A stretch of 64,000 nucleotides of DNA from Microbacterium sp. 3J1. Its GTDB lineage: Bacteria > Actinomycetota > Actinomycetes > Actinomycetales > Microbacteriaceae. Position 1 is the first letter of the stretch. The number at the start of each line of letters is the position of its first letter. The notes under the pieces are model-generated. The model saw only the letters and a program-made list of their open reading frames with translations, did no database searches and had not been told where the DNA came from. Below are positions 52,547 to 60,108 of the stretch, in pieces. The position numbers and the translations under genes are program-made. Where the stretch lies: contig NZ_CDWI01000009.1 in assembly GCF_001049495.1 (NCBI RefSeq), forward strand, positions 1-64,000. The letters run 5' to 3'.

Positions 52547-52756
52547 CTACGCGTCGGGTTCCCAGCGCAGCAGGTCCCCGGGCTGGCATTCCAGCACTTC
52601 GCACAGGGCGTCGAGCGTGCCGAATCGCACAGCCTTGGCGCGGCCGTTCTTCAGCACGGCGAGATTCGTCGGAGTGATCCCCACGCGCGCGGCCAACTCG
52701 CCGACGCTCATCTTCCGCCGCGCCATCATCACATCGATGTCGACGACGACGGGCAT
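52547..52756 (-). CDS. XRE-family (YozG-like) helix-turn-helix regulator
   Basis: A 69-residue minimal Cro/CI-type DNA-binding protein: MSVGELAARVGITPTNLAVL is helix-turn-helix, then FGTLDALCEVLECQPGDLLRW, the family ending. The start overlaps the upstream DUF2975 gene stop (ATGA), a conserved pairing of a DUF2975 membrane protein with a YozG-like repressor that usually autoregulates. Its targets are probably its own operon. Confidence 0.92.
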   Translation of the reverse strand: MPVVVDIDVMMARRKMSVGELAARVGITPTNLAVLKNGRAKAVRFGTLDALCEVLECQPGDLLRWEPDA

Positions 52757-53244
52757 CAGATGACCTCGTTGTCGAGCTCGGATCGCAGGGCCTGAGCCTC
52801 GACATCACGGTCGATCGCCTGCCGCAGCAGCGCCTTCATCACGACGACCAGCAGCGCGATGCCCCCGAGCACGAGCGCGGCGCCGCACACCAGCGCGACC
52901 ACACCCGGCGCGACCGATCCGGGAGCCAGCAGCACCGCCAGCACGAGCATCAGCACCGCGGCGGCCGCGATCGCCCCGATGATGACATCGACATATCGGA
53001 ACGATGTGGGCGAGAAGATCGAGCCTCGGCGGATCTTGGTGAGCAGCATCCACACGCAGACGGCGAAGACCTGCAGCGTGACGATGCCGAGCACGGCGAT
53101 CGTGACGAGCGCGATCCGCCCCCACAGCACCTCGCCCTCGAGGTCGATCCACACCAGCGGCATGATCACGGTCTGCACGACCAGCGATCCCAGCAGCGCC
53201 AACGCGATCACGACCTGCAGCACGATGACCGTCGACTTCGCCAT
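52756..53244 (-). CDS. DUF2975 membrane protein
   Basis: A 162-residue membrane protein with four hydrophobic helices (VLQVVIALALLGSLVVQTV; VTIAVLGIVTLQVFAVCVWM; IIGAIAAAAVLMLVLAVLLA; VALVCGAALVLGGIALLVVV). The DUF2975 family is of unknown function and is typically encoded with a YozG-type regulator, as here. ATG at 53244 follows GGTGGAG. A longer frame reaching into the repeat array upstream is rejected. An AT-rich promoter region (ATCGTTCGATAT, near 53280) lies upstream. Confidence 0.88.
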   Translation of the reverse strand: MAKSTVIVLQVVIALALLGSLVVQTVIMPLVWIDLEGEVLWGRIALVTIAVLGIVTLQVFAVCVWMLLTKIRRGSIFSPTSFRYVDVIIGAIAAAAVLMLVLAVLLAPGSVAPGVVALVCGAALVLGGIALLVVVMKALLRQAIDRDVEAQALRSELDNEVI

Positions 53245-53321
53245 GACTCCACCTCTCGTCGAATAACAATAGAAATCTATCGTTAATCGTTCGATATGGG
53301 AAGGGCGGATGCCGGTGCCCT

Positions 53322-53860
53322 CACCCCCTCGGGCGGAGAACTCCCCGTCGGGAGGTGTTTGTGCAGGCAAGCATCCGCCCGACGGGGAGAACTCCGCCCC
53401 ACGTGGTGGGGGCGCAACGGGACTGCGAGTCACTCACCCTGTCGCCAACTCCGAGTCACTCACCCCGCCGGGCGGAGAACTCCCTGTCGGGCGGAGTTCT
53501 GGCGGGCAAGCGTCCGCCCCACAAGGAGAACTCCGCCCCCTGTGGTGGGGTCGTGGCGGGATGACGCCCGGCAGGATGGCGCCGCTGGGGTGGGGCGGCG
53601 CCGAGCGGCACGAGATCGCCAACCTCAGAGTCACTCACCCCGTCGGGCGGAGAACTCCCTGTCGGGCGGAGTCCTGGCAGGCAAGCATCCGCCCCACAAG
53701 GAGAACTCCGCCCCACGCGGTGTGGGGTCGTGGCGGGACTCCGAGTCACTCACCCTCGCCGGCGCCCTCACCCCGTCGGGCGGAGAACTCCCTGTCGGGC
53801 GGAGTCCTCGCCGCCAAGCATCCGTCCCACAAGGAGAACTCCGCCCCACCGGACGCAGGA
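53322..53860. repeat. Family B hairpin repeat array, four units
   Basis: Units begin with CGGGCGGAGAACTCC at about 53329, 53470, 53644 and 53776, so the spacing varies (roughly 130-175). In each, GGGCGGAGTTCT can pair with AGAACTCCGCCC about 30 bases on, enclosing a smaller GGCGG/CCGCC hairpin. Junctions carry GAGTCACTCACCC. The array fills the divergent gap between DUF2975 and TetR genes. No coding frame is supported. Confidence 0.88.
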
Positions 53861-53866
53861 AACCCG

Positions 53867-53901
53867 TTGCGTCACTGAAAGAGTGAGTGTACAGTCACTC
53901 A
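53867..53901 (+). promoter_or_regulatory. TetR promoter and overlapping operator TGAGTG-N6-CACTCA
   Basis: TTGCGT (-35, 53867-53872), 17 bases, TACAGT (-10, 53890-53895), then ATG at 53903. The -10 is the centre of the palindrome TGAGTG-TACAGT-CACTCA (53884-53901). The same dyad recurs upstream of the MFS gene. Autorepression and a leaderless transcript are inferred. Confidence 0.8.
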
Positions 53902-53902
53902 T

Positions 53903-54469
53903 ATGGCCACAACCCGCAGTTCCATCCTCTCCACCGCCGATGCGCGCCGCCCTCTGGTGACCGCAGCCGCGATGACCGAGTTCGCCCGCGGGGGCTACTA
54001 CGCCACGACCGTCGCGGACGTCGCCCGCGAGGCCAAGATCTCACCGGCCTACGTGTTCAAGCTCTACTCGGGCAAGGAGGCGCTGTTCATCGCGGCCCTC
54101 GAGGCGTGCTTCGAGGCGATCCTCGAGGCGCTCGCCGACGGGGCGGATGCTGCGGATGACCAGTCGCCCGACGGCATCCTCGACGCGATGGGCGACGCGT
54201 ACGCGCATCTCATCGCCGACCGCACCCTGATGATGCTGCAGGTGCACGCCCAGTCCGTCGCCGATGTATCAGGGATCGGGGCTGCACTGCGGTCGGGGCT
54301 CGGGCGAGTGACGTCTTTTGCGAAGAGCCGCTCGCGGGCCGACGACGACGCGGTACAGCGCTTCATCGCATACGGTCAGCTCTGCCACCTCATCGTCACG
54401 ACGCAGCTCGACGGGCGCCCGGAAGACTGGGCTGCTCTGCTGACCAAGGGAATCAGCCACCCCGAATGA
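53903..54469 (+). CDS. TetR family regulator of the adjacent MFS exporter
   Basis: A 188-residue TetR repressor: helix-turn-helix at residues 17-62 (MTEFARGGYYATTVADVARE, SPAYVFKLYSGKEALF), then a helical ligand domain. ATG at 53903 is seven bases from its -10, with no Shine-Dalgarno, so it is probably leaderless. Matching palindromes (TGAGTG-N6-CACTCA) lie at its own promoter and 31 bases upstream of the MFS gene, strong evidence that it represses both until a drug-like ligand binds. Confidence 0.93.
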   Translation: MATTRSSILSTADARRPLVTAAAMTEFARGGYYATTVADVAREAKISPAYVFKLYSGKEALFIAALEACFEAILEALADGADAADDQSPDGILDAMGDAYAHLIADRTLMMLQVHAQSVADVSGIGAALRSGLGRVTSFAKSRSRADDDAVQRFIAYGQLCHLIVTTQLDGRPEDWAALLTKGISHPE

Positions 54470-54510
54470 GCATCGCCGAAATGCCATCGGCTTTTTCGCG
54501 TCCCCATGGG

Positions 54511-54528
54511 TGAGTGACTACTCACTCA
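54511..54528 (+). promoter_or_regulatory. Second TetR operator upstream of MFS gene
   Basis: TGAGTG-ACTACT-CACTCA, the same 6-6-6 dyad as at 53884-53901. It sits between the TetR stop and the MFS start. Confidence 0.8.
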
Positions 54529-54559
54529 TCTACCCCATCATCCAGACAGGAGCCCGATA

Positions 54560-55981
54560 ATGACCACCTCAATCGCCTCATCCGGCACGATCCAGACGCC
54601 ACGCAGTCGGCGACGCTGGCTCGCGCTCAGCATCCTCGCTCTCGCACAGTTCCTCGTGGTGCTCGACGCGTCCATCGTGAACATCGCCCTCCCCGCCGTC
54701 GGGCAGCAGCTCGACATGGACACCGCGGCTCTGGCATGGGTCATCACGGCCTACGTCCTCGCGTTCGGGGGACTCCTCCTCCTCGGAGGACGCCTTGCCG
54801 ACCGCTACGGTCACCGCCGGATCTTCCTCGTCGGCACGACGGGCTTCGTCGTCGCATCCGCACTGGCCGGACTCTCGTTCTCGAGCGAGATGCTCCTCGC
54901 GGCTCGTGCGCTGCAGGGAGCATCCGCCGCTCTCCTTGCCCCGGCGGCGCTCGCACTGCTCACCCACCTCTTCCCCGACCCGAAGGAGCGGACGAAGGCT
55001 CTCGGGGTCTGGGGCGGTGTGGCCGGCATCGGCTCCGCCGCCGGAGTCCTGCTCGGCGGTGTGCTCACCGCATCTCTCGGCTGGCAGTCGGTGTTCTTCG
55101 TGAACATCCCCGTCGGGGTCGTCGTGCTCGTCGCGATCCCGTTGCTTCTCACGCCTGACGCCGTGCGTGCACCGGCACGACTGGATGCTGCGGGGGCAGT
55201 CACCGTCACCGCGGCGCTCGTCGCACTCGTCGGCGCATTCAGTGCCGTCGAACAGTTGGGCGTGGTGCATCCGCTGCCGTTCGTCCTGTTCGCGGTCGCC
55301 GTCGCTCTCGGCGCAGCCTTCCTCGTCATCGAGCGCCGGGCACCCGAACCGCTGATGCCGCTCTCGGTATTCCGCAATCGCGACCTCGCGCTCGGCAACA
55401 TCGTGATGCTCCTGGCCGGCGCTGCGATGGTGGCCCTCTTCTTCGCGCTGTCGGTCTACATGCAGGCCGTGCTTGGCTACGACGCGCTCGCTGCAGGCCT
55501 GAGTCAGCTGCCCCTCGCCGGTGCGCTGGTGCTCGTCGCGGGGCTGGTCCCCACGCTGATCGAGCGATTGGATACCCGCGGTGTGCTCGTCGGATCCCTG
55601 CTCGTGCTCGCGGCCGGTCTGATCTGGCTGTCGACGGCCCCGGCGGACGCCGAGTTCGTTGCTCAGCTGCTCGGTCCGACGCTCGTGATCGGCGTCGGCC
55701 TCGGCGGCGCGTTCGTCGCCACCACGCAGCTCGCTGTCGACGGCGTCGACGGAGGGGAAGCCGGACTCGCCGGTGGTCTCATCAACACCAGTCAGCAGAT
55801 CGGCGGCGCGGTCGGGCTCGCCGTGCTCGGAACCGTCGCCGGTGTGCGCACCGAAACGCTCGCTGCGAACGGAGCGCCCATGGACGTGGCGCTCACCGGG
55901 GGGTTCTCGTGGCTCTTCGTCGGTGCGGCCGTTCTCTCGGTGGTCGGAGCCGGGCTCGTGACGGCCTGGCGCCGCGACTGA
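54560..55981 (+). CDS. MFS drug exporter (DHA2/EmrB-QacA type)
   Basis: A 473-residue proton-drug antiporter with fourteen predicted helices. The DHA2 features are LAQFLVVLDASIVNIALPAV (helix 1, motif D1), LLGGRLADRYGHRRIFLVG (motif A) and GVWGGVAGIGSAAGVLLGG (motif C, antiporter signature). ATG at 54560 follows AGGAG. It is immediately downstream of its TetR regulator, with a shared operator, so it is probably drug-inducible. Family B repeats follow the stop. Confidence 0.95.
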   Translation: MTTSIASSGTIQTPRSRRRWLALSILALAQFLVVLDASIVNIALPAVGQQLDMDTAALAWVITAYVLAFGGLLLLGGRLADRYGHRRIFLVGTTGFVVASALAGLSFSSEMLLAARALQGASAALLAPAALALLTHLFPDPKERTKALGVWGGVAGIGSAAGVLLGGVLTASLGWQSVFFVNIPVGVVVLVAIPLLLTPDAVRAPARLDAAGAVTVTAALVALVGAFSAVEQLGVVHPLPFVLFAVAVALGAAFLVIERRAPEPLMPLSVFRNRDLALGNIVMLLAGAAMVALFFALSVYMQAVLGYDALAAGLSQLPLAGALVLVAGLVPTLIERLDTRGVLVGSLLVLAAGLIWLSTAPADAEFVAQLLGPTLVIGVGLGGAFVATTQLAVDGVDGGEAGLAGGLINTSQQIGGAVGLAVLGTVAGVRTETLAANGAPMDVALTGGFSWLFVGAAVLSVVGAGLVTAWRRD

Positions 55982-56044
55982 GCACACACGACGCGGTCTG
56001 CGCGCTGCCATCTGGGCGGTCGCGCGGGCCGCTCGCCGTGCCCC

Positions 56045-56470
56045 CGTCGGGCGGAGATCTCCCTGTCGGGCGGAGTCTGTGCAGGCAAGCATCCGCCCCA
56101 TGGGGAGAATTGCGCCCGACGCGGTGTGGGGTCGTGGCGGGACTCCGACTCTTTCACCCCGTCGCCGACCCGTGTCACTCACCCCGCAGGCCACCCCATG
56201 CGCCACCCTGTCGGGCGGAGATCTCCCTGTCGGGCGGAGTCTGTGCAGGCAAGCATCCGCCCCATGGGGAGAATTGCGCCCGACGCGGTGTGGGGTCGTG
56301 GCGGGACTCCGACTCATTCACCCGGTCGCCGACCCCATGTCACTCACCCCGCAGGCCACCCCATGCGCCACCCTGTCGGGCGGAGAACTCCCTGTCGGGC
56401 GGAGTTCTGGCAGGCAAGCATCCGCCCGACGGGGAGAATTCCGCCCCACGCGGCGGGGCCCGGGGGAGAA
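56045..56470. repeat. Family B hairpin repeat array, three units
   Basis: Units begin CGTCGGGCGGAGATCTCCCT near 56045 and 56212, and CTGTCGGGCGGAGAACTCC near 56372 (about 165 bp apart). Stem arms include GGGCGGAG with CTCCGCCC-like partners; some units have ATTGCGCCC substitutions that weaken the stem. It lies between convergent MFS genes, with TCACTCACCCC at junctions, as in the 53.3-kb array. Confidence 0.85.
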
Positions 56471-56512
56471 CTCCACCCCACGTGGCGCGGCACCGCCACG
56501 GCGGACCGACCG

Positions 56513-57730
56513 CTACTCCGCCCGTCGGATCCGCAGCATCAGGGCGACGAGCGCGAGCACAATCACGACCACGCCGTATCCGACGACGACGGATCCGAGG
56601 CTGAACACCCCGACGAGCATGCCGGCGACCACGGCGGGGATCCCGAACGCGAGGTAGGCCAAGACGTAGATGACGGCGAAGGTGTCGGCGCGGTCGGTCG
56701 CGGGAATGCGTGGCGCGAGGGATCCGACGACGCCCGAGAACGCCGTGCCGAAGCCCATGCCGGTGATGGCGGTGGCGGCGAGGTAGAAGGGGAGCGAGCC
56801 CGCGGCCAGTGCGATGAGCGATACGGCCGTGCCGGTGGCGAGGGCCGCCGTGCCGAAGATGACCGACGTCCGGGGGCGACGGTTGCGGAAGACGAAGGCC
56901 GTGATCGCCCCGACTCCGGCGAGCATCGCGACCGCAAGACCCTGCCATGCGTGAGCCTCGCCGCCGAGCTCGGCGCGCACGATGCTCGCGCCGAGGGAGA
57001 GGAAGAGCCCGCCGGTGGCCCACCCCGCGATGATCGCCGGGGCGCCTCGCCAGAAGTCCGAGCGGATGCCGGTCGGAATCGACAGCCGGAAGCTCAGCGA
57101 CGCCCATGCCCCCGGCCGCAGCGGCGCGGTCTCGGGCGCGAGAAGGAACAACGCGGCGAGAACGAGGTACACGACCGTGAGCGGGGCGAAGACGTCGAGA
57201 AGAGCGTCACCGGTCACATCGAGGACGATTCCGGAGATCAGAGCCCCGAGGGCGAGCCCGATCCCGGGGCTGAGCGCATTCCACAGGGCGGCTGTTCGTG
57301 AGCGTCCTCCGGGGGCGAGGTCCAGCGCGGCCGCCGACAGCGCCGAGATGAGAACGCCGCTCGCGGCTCCCTGCAGCACGCGGGCGAGCACGAGGGTCGC
57401 GACCGTGTCGGCGTGCCAGAACAGCACCATGCTGGCGGCCAGCAGAACGAAACCGCCGATCGCGACGGGGCGGCGCCCGATGTGATCGGAGAGCGAACCG
57501 GCCGTCAGCAGCGCGAGCAGGAGCGCGACCGCATAGACGGCGAACACGGCGCTGATGACGATGGCGTCGAATCCGATGTCCGCCGCGAGCACCGGGTAGA
57601 AGGGTGACGGAGCGCTCGCGCCGATCATCATCGAGATCTGCGCGACCACGGCCAGCACGAATCCGAAGCGGGTGCGACGTGCGTGCGGGGCGGATGCTGA
57701 CGCTGTCGCGGTCGGCGCGGTGGTGGTCAT
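56513..57730 (-). CDS. MFS transporter (AraJ/YdhP-like, 12 helices)
   Basis: A 405-residue major facilitator with twelve hydrophobic helices. Motif A is GSLSDHIGRRPVAIGGF near residue 68; the first half ends in RVLQGAASGVLISALSAAAL. The ATG at 57730 is preceded by GAGGAG... in the leader (AGGAGCCTC). It is divergent from an ArsR-like gene across 94 bases carrying two GTTCGA-N6-TCGAAC dyads. Substrate unknown, but small-molecule efflux under a local repressor is likely. Confidence 0.92.
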   Translation of the reverse strand: MTTTAPTATASASAPHARRTRFGFVLAVVAQISMMIGASAPSPFYPVLAADIGFDAIVISAVFAVYAVALLLALLTAGSLSDHIGRRPVAIGGFVLLAASMVLFWHADTVATLVLARVLQGAASGVLISALSAAALDLAPGGRSRTAALWNALSPGIGLALGALISGIVLDVTGDALLDVFAPLTVVYLVLAALFLLAPETAPLRPGAWASLSFRLSIPTGIRSDFWRGAPAIIAGWATGGLFLSLGASIVRAELGGEAHAWQGLAVAMLAGVGAITAFVFRNRRPRTSVIFGTAALATGTAVSLIALAAGSLPFYLAATAITGMGFGTAFSGVVGSLAPRIPATDRADTFAVIYVLAYLAFGIPAVVAGMLVGVFSLGSVVVGYGVVVIVLALVALMLRIRRAE

Positions 57731-57758
57731 GAGGCTCCTCGGCTCGGGCGGTCTCTGA

Positions 57759-57776
57759 GTTCGAAAATCATCGAAC
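57759..57776. promoter_or_regulatory. Operator GTTCGA-N6-TCGAAC (site 1)
   Basis: Perfect 6-6-6 palindrome, 29 bases upstream of the MFS start on the minus strand. It matches a second site near the regulator start, so it is a likely binding site of the ArsR-like protein. Confidence 0.8.
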
Positions 57777-57805
57777 TATCGGAGCGTACTCGTCCCGGGC
57801 CGATT

Positions 57806-57823
57806 GTTCAACTATTATCGAAC
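57806..57823. promoter_or_regulatory. Operator GTTCAA-N6-TCGAAC (site 2) with leaderless promoter
   Basis: Palindrome differing from site 1 at one arm position. A -10 TATTAT (57813-57818) is inside it, seven bases from the regulator ATG, so binding would block its own promoter. Confidence 0.75.
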
Positions 57824-57824
57824 C

Positions 57825-58130
57825 ATGCCTGGCGACCTCACGCATCCGGATCGATCCGAGATCCAGCTGACCGATGTGCTCTTCGCTCTCAGCGACCCCG
57901 AGCGCCTCGCGATCGCACGTCAGCTCGCCGACGGTCCGCTCGACATGGCGTCATGCCACGCCACTGATCCGCTTCTCCCCAAGTCCACGAAGTCCCACTT
58001 CATGAAAGTGCTCCGCGAAGCGGGCGTCATCCGCAACGAGCCGAACGGTCGGCGACGGATGCTGACGCTCCGCCGCGACGACCTCGACGAGCTCTTCCCC
58101 GGGCTGTTGGATTCCGTCCTCAGGCAGTAG
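57825..58130 (+). CDS. ArsR-like helix-turn-helix repressor
   Basis: A 101-residue winged-helix protein of the ArsR/HTH_20 type. LTDVLFALSDPERLAIARQL (residues 14-33) is the family opening, KSTKSHFMKVLREAGVI (about 53-69) the recognition helix, and NGRRRMLTLRRDDLDELFPG the wing and dimer helix. The ATG at 57825 has no leader Shine-Dalgarno and sits next to a -10, suggesting a leaderless transcript. Two matching dyads in the shared promoter imply control of the divergent MFS and itself. The usual CxCxxC metal site is absent. Confidence 0.9.
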   Translation: MPGDLTHPDRSEIQLTDVLFALSDPERLAIARQLADGPLDMASCHATDPLLPKSTKSHFMKVLREAGVIRNEPNGRRRMLTLRRDDLDELFPGLLDSVLRQ

Positions 58131-58148
58131 CGCGCCGCGACAGGCGCG

Positions 58149-58909
58149 TCAGCGGAAGTACGAGGCGCCGTTGAGGTCGAGGATCGTCCCGGACGCCCAG
58201 ACCGACCCCGGCGAGGTGAGGTAGGCGACGGCATCCGCCACCTCTTCGGGGGTGCCCACGCGACCGAAGGGGCTCTCTGCCCGCGGATGCTGTCGCCCTC
58301 GGCGCTGTCGAGCTTCGCGGCCTGGCGTTCGGTGGCGATCATGCCGGGCGCGACCGATGTGACCGAGATCCCGTGCGGAGCGAGTGCCAGTGCGAGCGAC
58401 TGCCCCAGTGCCTGGAGCCCGGACTTCGTCGCGGCGTACGCGGGGTGGTCGGCCTCGCCGCGGAACGCTCCCCGCGAGCCGACGTTGACGATCGACCCGC
58501 CCTGCCCGCGGGCGATCATGTGCTGTGCGACGAGCATGCTCACGTTCGAGGCTCCGAGCAGGTTGACGGCGACCATCTCGGACCACGCCCGCTGCCACTG
58601 CGCGAACGACGTCGAATCGACCCGGTGCTCGTTCGCCGCGGTCGGGGCCACGGCGGCGTTGTTCACGAGGATGTCGAGATGGCCGACGGCGTCGATCGCC
58701 TCGGCGACGAGCCGCTGAGCCGTCTCGGGGTCGCCGATGTCGCCGCCGACGAGGGCGTGTCCCGATCCGTCGAGCGACGCGAGAGTCTGCTCCGCGGCAT
58801 CCCGATCGCGGCCGAAGTGCACCACCACCCGGTCGCCGCGCCGGGCGAGGGTCTGAGCGATCGCGCGGCCCATTCCGCGGGAGCTGCCGGTGACGAGGGC
58901 GTGCCCCAT
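58149..58909 (-). pseudogene. SDR oxidoreductase interrupted by a frameshift
   Basis: A short-chain dehydrogenase that reads TGSSRGMGRAIAQTLA, NNAAV, VGSRGAFRGE and YAATKSGL (active-site YxxxK) and then, at about 58280, continues in another frame as ESPFGRVGTPEEVADAVAYL and ends ILDLNGASYFR. One base appears to be missing near CGCGGGCAG, so ~45 C-terminal residues are out of frame. ATG at 58909. Either a true pseudogene or a sequence/assembly error. It follows the XRE gene by one base and is probably co-transcribed with it. Confidence 0.85.
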
Positions 58910-58910
58910 G

Positions 58911-59189
58911 TCAGGACGCGACCCGCGGCCGGCCGACCTCACGCGCAGGCTCCACCTCGGCCCAGACGGCGTCGAGCGACAGATGCAGCACGCCGGCGAT
59001 CGCGGCGATGGTCGAGAACGCAGGAGTCGCCACTCGTCCGGACTCGATCTTGCGCAGGGTCTCGGGGGAGACACCCGCGTCGAGAGCGACGCTCAGCATC
59101 GACCGGTCCCCTCGCGCGCGCCGCAGCAGGGCGCCGAGACGTTCTCCGCGTTCGACCTCGGCGGGGGTGAGCGGCATCCGAACCATCAT
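58911..59189 (-). CDS. XRE-family DNA-binding protein
   Basis: A 92-residue helix-turn-helix protein: GERLGALLRRARGDRSMLSVAL, AGVSPETLRKIESGRVATPAF and GVLHLSLDAVWAEVE mark a Cro/CI-type domain. Several in-frame ATGs are possible (59198, 59189, 59186, 59177); 59189 is chosen for spacing from the -10 TATTAG (59207-59202). Its promoter overlaps a direct repeat (TACCGGGATAGT). It is divergent from the map gene and precedes the frameshifted SDR; probable autoregulation. Confidence 0.85.
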   Translation of the reverse strand: MMVRMPLTPAEVERGERLGALLRRARGDRSMLSVALDAGVSPETLRKIESGRVATPAFSTIAAIAGVLHLSLDAVWAEVEPAREVGRPRVAS

Positions 59190-59203
59190 GGCGCCCATAC
59201 TAA

Positions 59204-59229
59204 TACCGGGATAGTCTTACCGGGATAGT
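59204..59229. promoter_or_regulatory. Tandem TACCGGGATAGT operator-like direct repeats
   Basis: Two exact 12-bp copies at 59204-59215 and 59218-59229 (14 bp apart), in the gap between the XRE gene and map. The first overlaps the XRE -10 region. The XRE protein is the natural candidate ligand. Confidence 0.7.
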
Positions 59230-59246
59230 TATTGGAGACAGGCATC

Positions 59247-60017
59247 GTGATCGAGATACTCACCCCCGAACAACTCCGCAGAGCACGCGACACCGGTGCG
59301 CTCGTCGGCACCATCCTGCAGACGCTGAAGCAGCGCACCACCGTCGGCGTGAATCTGCTCGACATCGACCGCTGGACGAAGCAGCTGATCGAGGATGCCG
59401 GCGCCGAGTCCTGCTACGTCGACTACGCGCCGTCCTTCGGCCGCGGCCCCTTCGGGCACTACGTCTGCACGGCGGTCAACGACGCGGTGCTGCACGGGAT
59501 GCCGCACGACTACGCCCTCGCCGACGGCGATCTGCTGACACTGGACCTCGCGGTGAAGCTCCGCGGCGTCGCCGCGGACGCGGCCATCAGCTTCGTCGTC
59601 GGTCGGAGCGCGGCGGCGGCAGACCTCGCGCTCATCGAGACGACGGAGCGGGCGCTCGACGCGGCGATCGCGGCCGCGCGGCCCGGCAATCGGATCGGCG
59701 ACCTCTCGCACGCGATCGGCTCGGTGCTGACCGCGGCGGGGTATGCGGTCAACATGGAGTTCGGCGGACACGGGATCGGATCGACCATGCACCAGGATCC
59801 GCACGTGGCCAACGACGGACGCGCCGGCCGGGGCTACACACTGCGTCCCGGGCTGCTCCTCGCGCTCGAGCCGTGGGTGATGGCCGACACCGACGTGCTG
59901 GTGACGGATGCCGACGGCTGGACGCTGCGGAGCGCGACGGGCTGCCGCACCGCGCACACCGAGCACACGGTCGCGATCACCGAGCACGGGGCCGAGGTCC
60001 TGACCCTGCCCCGCTGA
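59247..60017 (+). CDS. map: Methionine aminopeptidase, type I
   Basis: A 256-residue M24 peptidase that removes the initiator methionine from new proteins. Metal-binding residues are visible in LTLDLAVKLRGVAADAA (Asp pair), FGGHGIGSTMH (His), LALEPWVM (Glu) and TEHTVAITEH (Glu); VNDAVLHGMPHD carries the active-site His. GTG at 59247 follows GGAG with nine-base spacing and beats the TTG at 59232. It is probably a second, non-housekeeping copy because it lies away from secY/adk genes; this is inference. Divergent from the XRE gene. Confidence 0.93.
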   Translation: MIEILTPEQLRRARDTGALVGTILQTLKQRTTVGVNLLDIDRWTKQLIEDAGAESCYVDYAPSFGRGPFGHYVCTAVNDAVLHGMPHDYALADGDLLTLDLAVKLRGVAADAAISFVVGRSAAAADLALIETTERALDAAIAAARPGNRIGDLSHAIGSVLTAAGYAVNMEFGGHGIGSTMHQDPHVANDGRAGRGYTLRPGLLLALEPWVMADTDVLVTDADGWTLRSATGCRTAHTEHTVAITEHGAEVLTLPR

Positions 60018-60019
60018 CG

Positions 60020-60082
60020 CGGAGCGCCGGAGCGCCGGAGCGCCGGAGCACGGGAGCACAGCCGCGCCGGAGCACGGCCGCG
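60020..60082. repeat. GGAGCGCCG tandem repeat after map
   Basis: Three exact 9-bp copies GGAGCGCCG from 60021, then degenerate GGAGCACGG/CCGCGCCGG copies to about 60082, between the convergent map and glycosyltransferase genes. Slippage-prone; no T-rich terminator seen. Confidence 0.75.
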
Positions 60083-60108
60083 CCGCCCGCCGGAAGGTGT
60101 GCGGCCGA

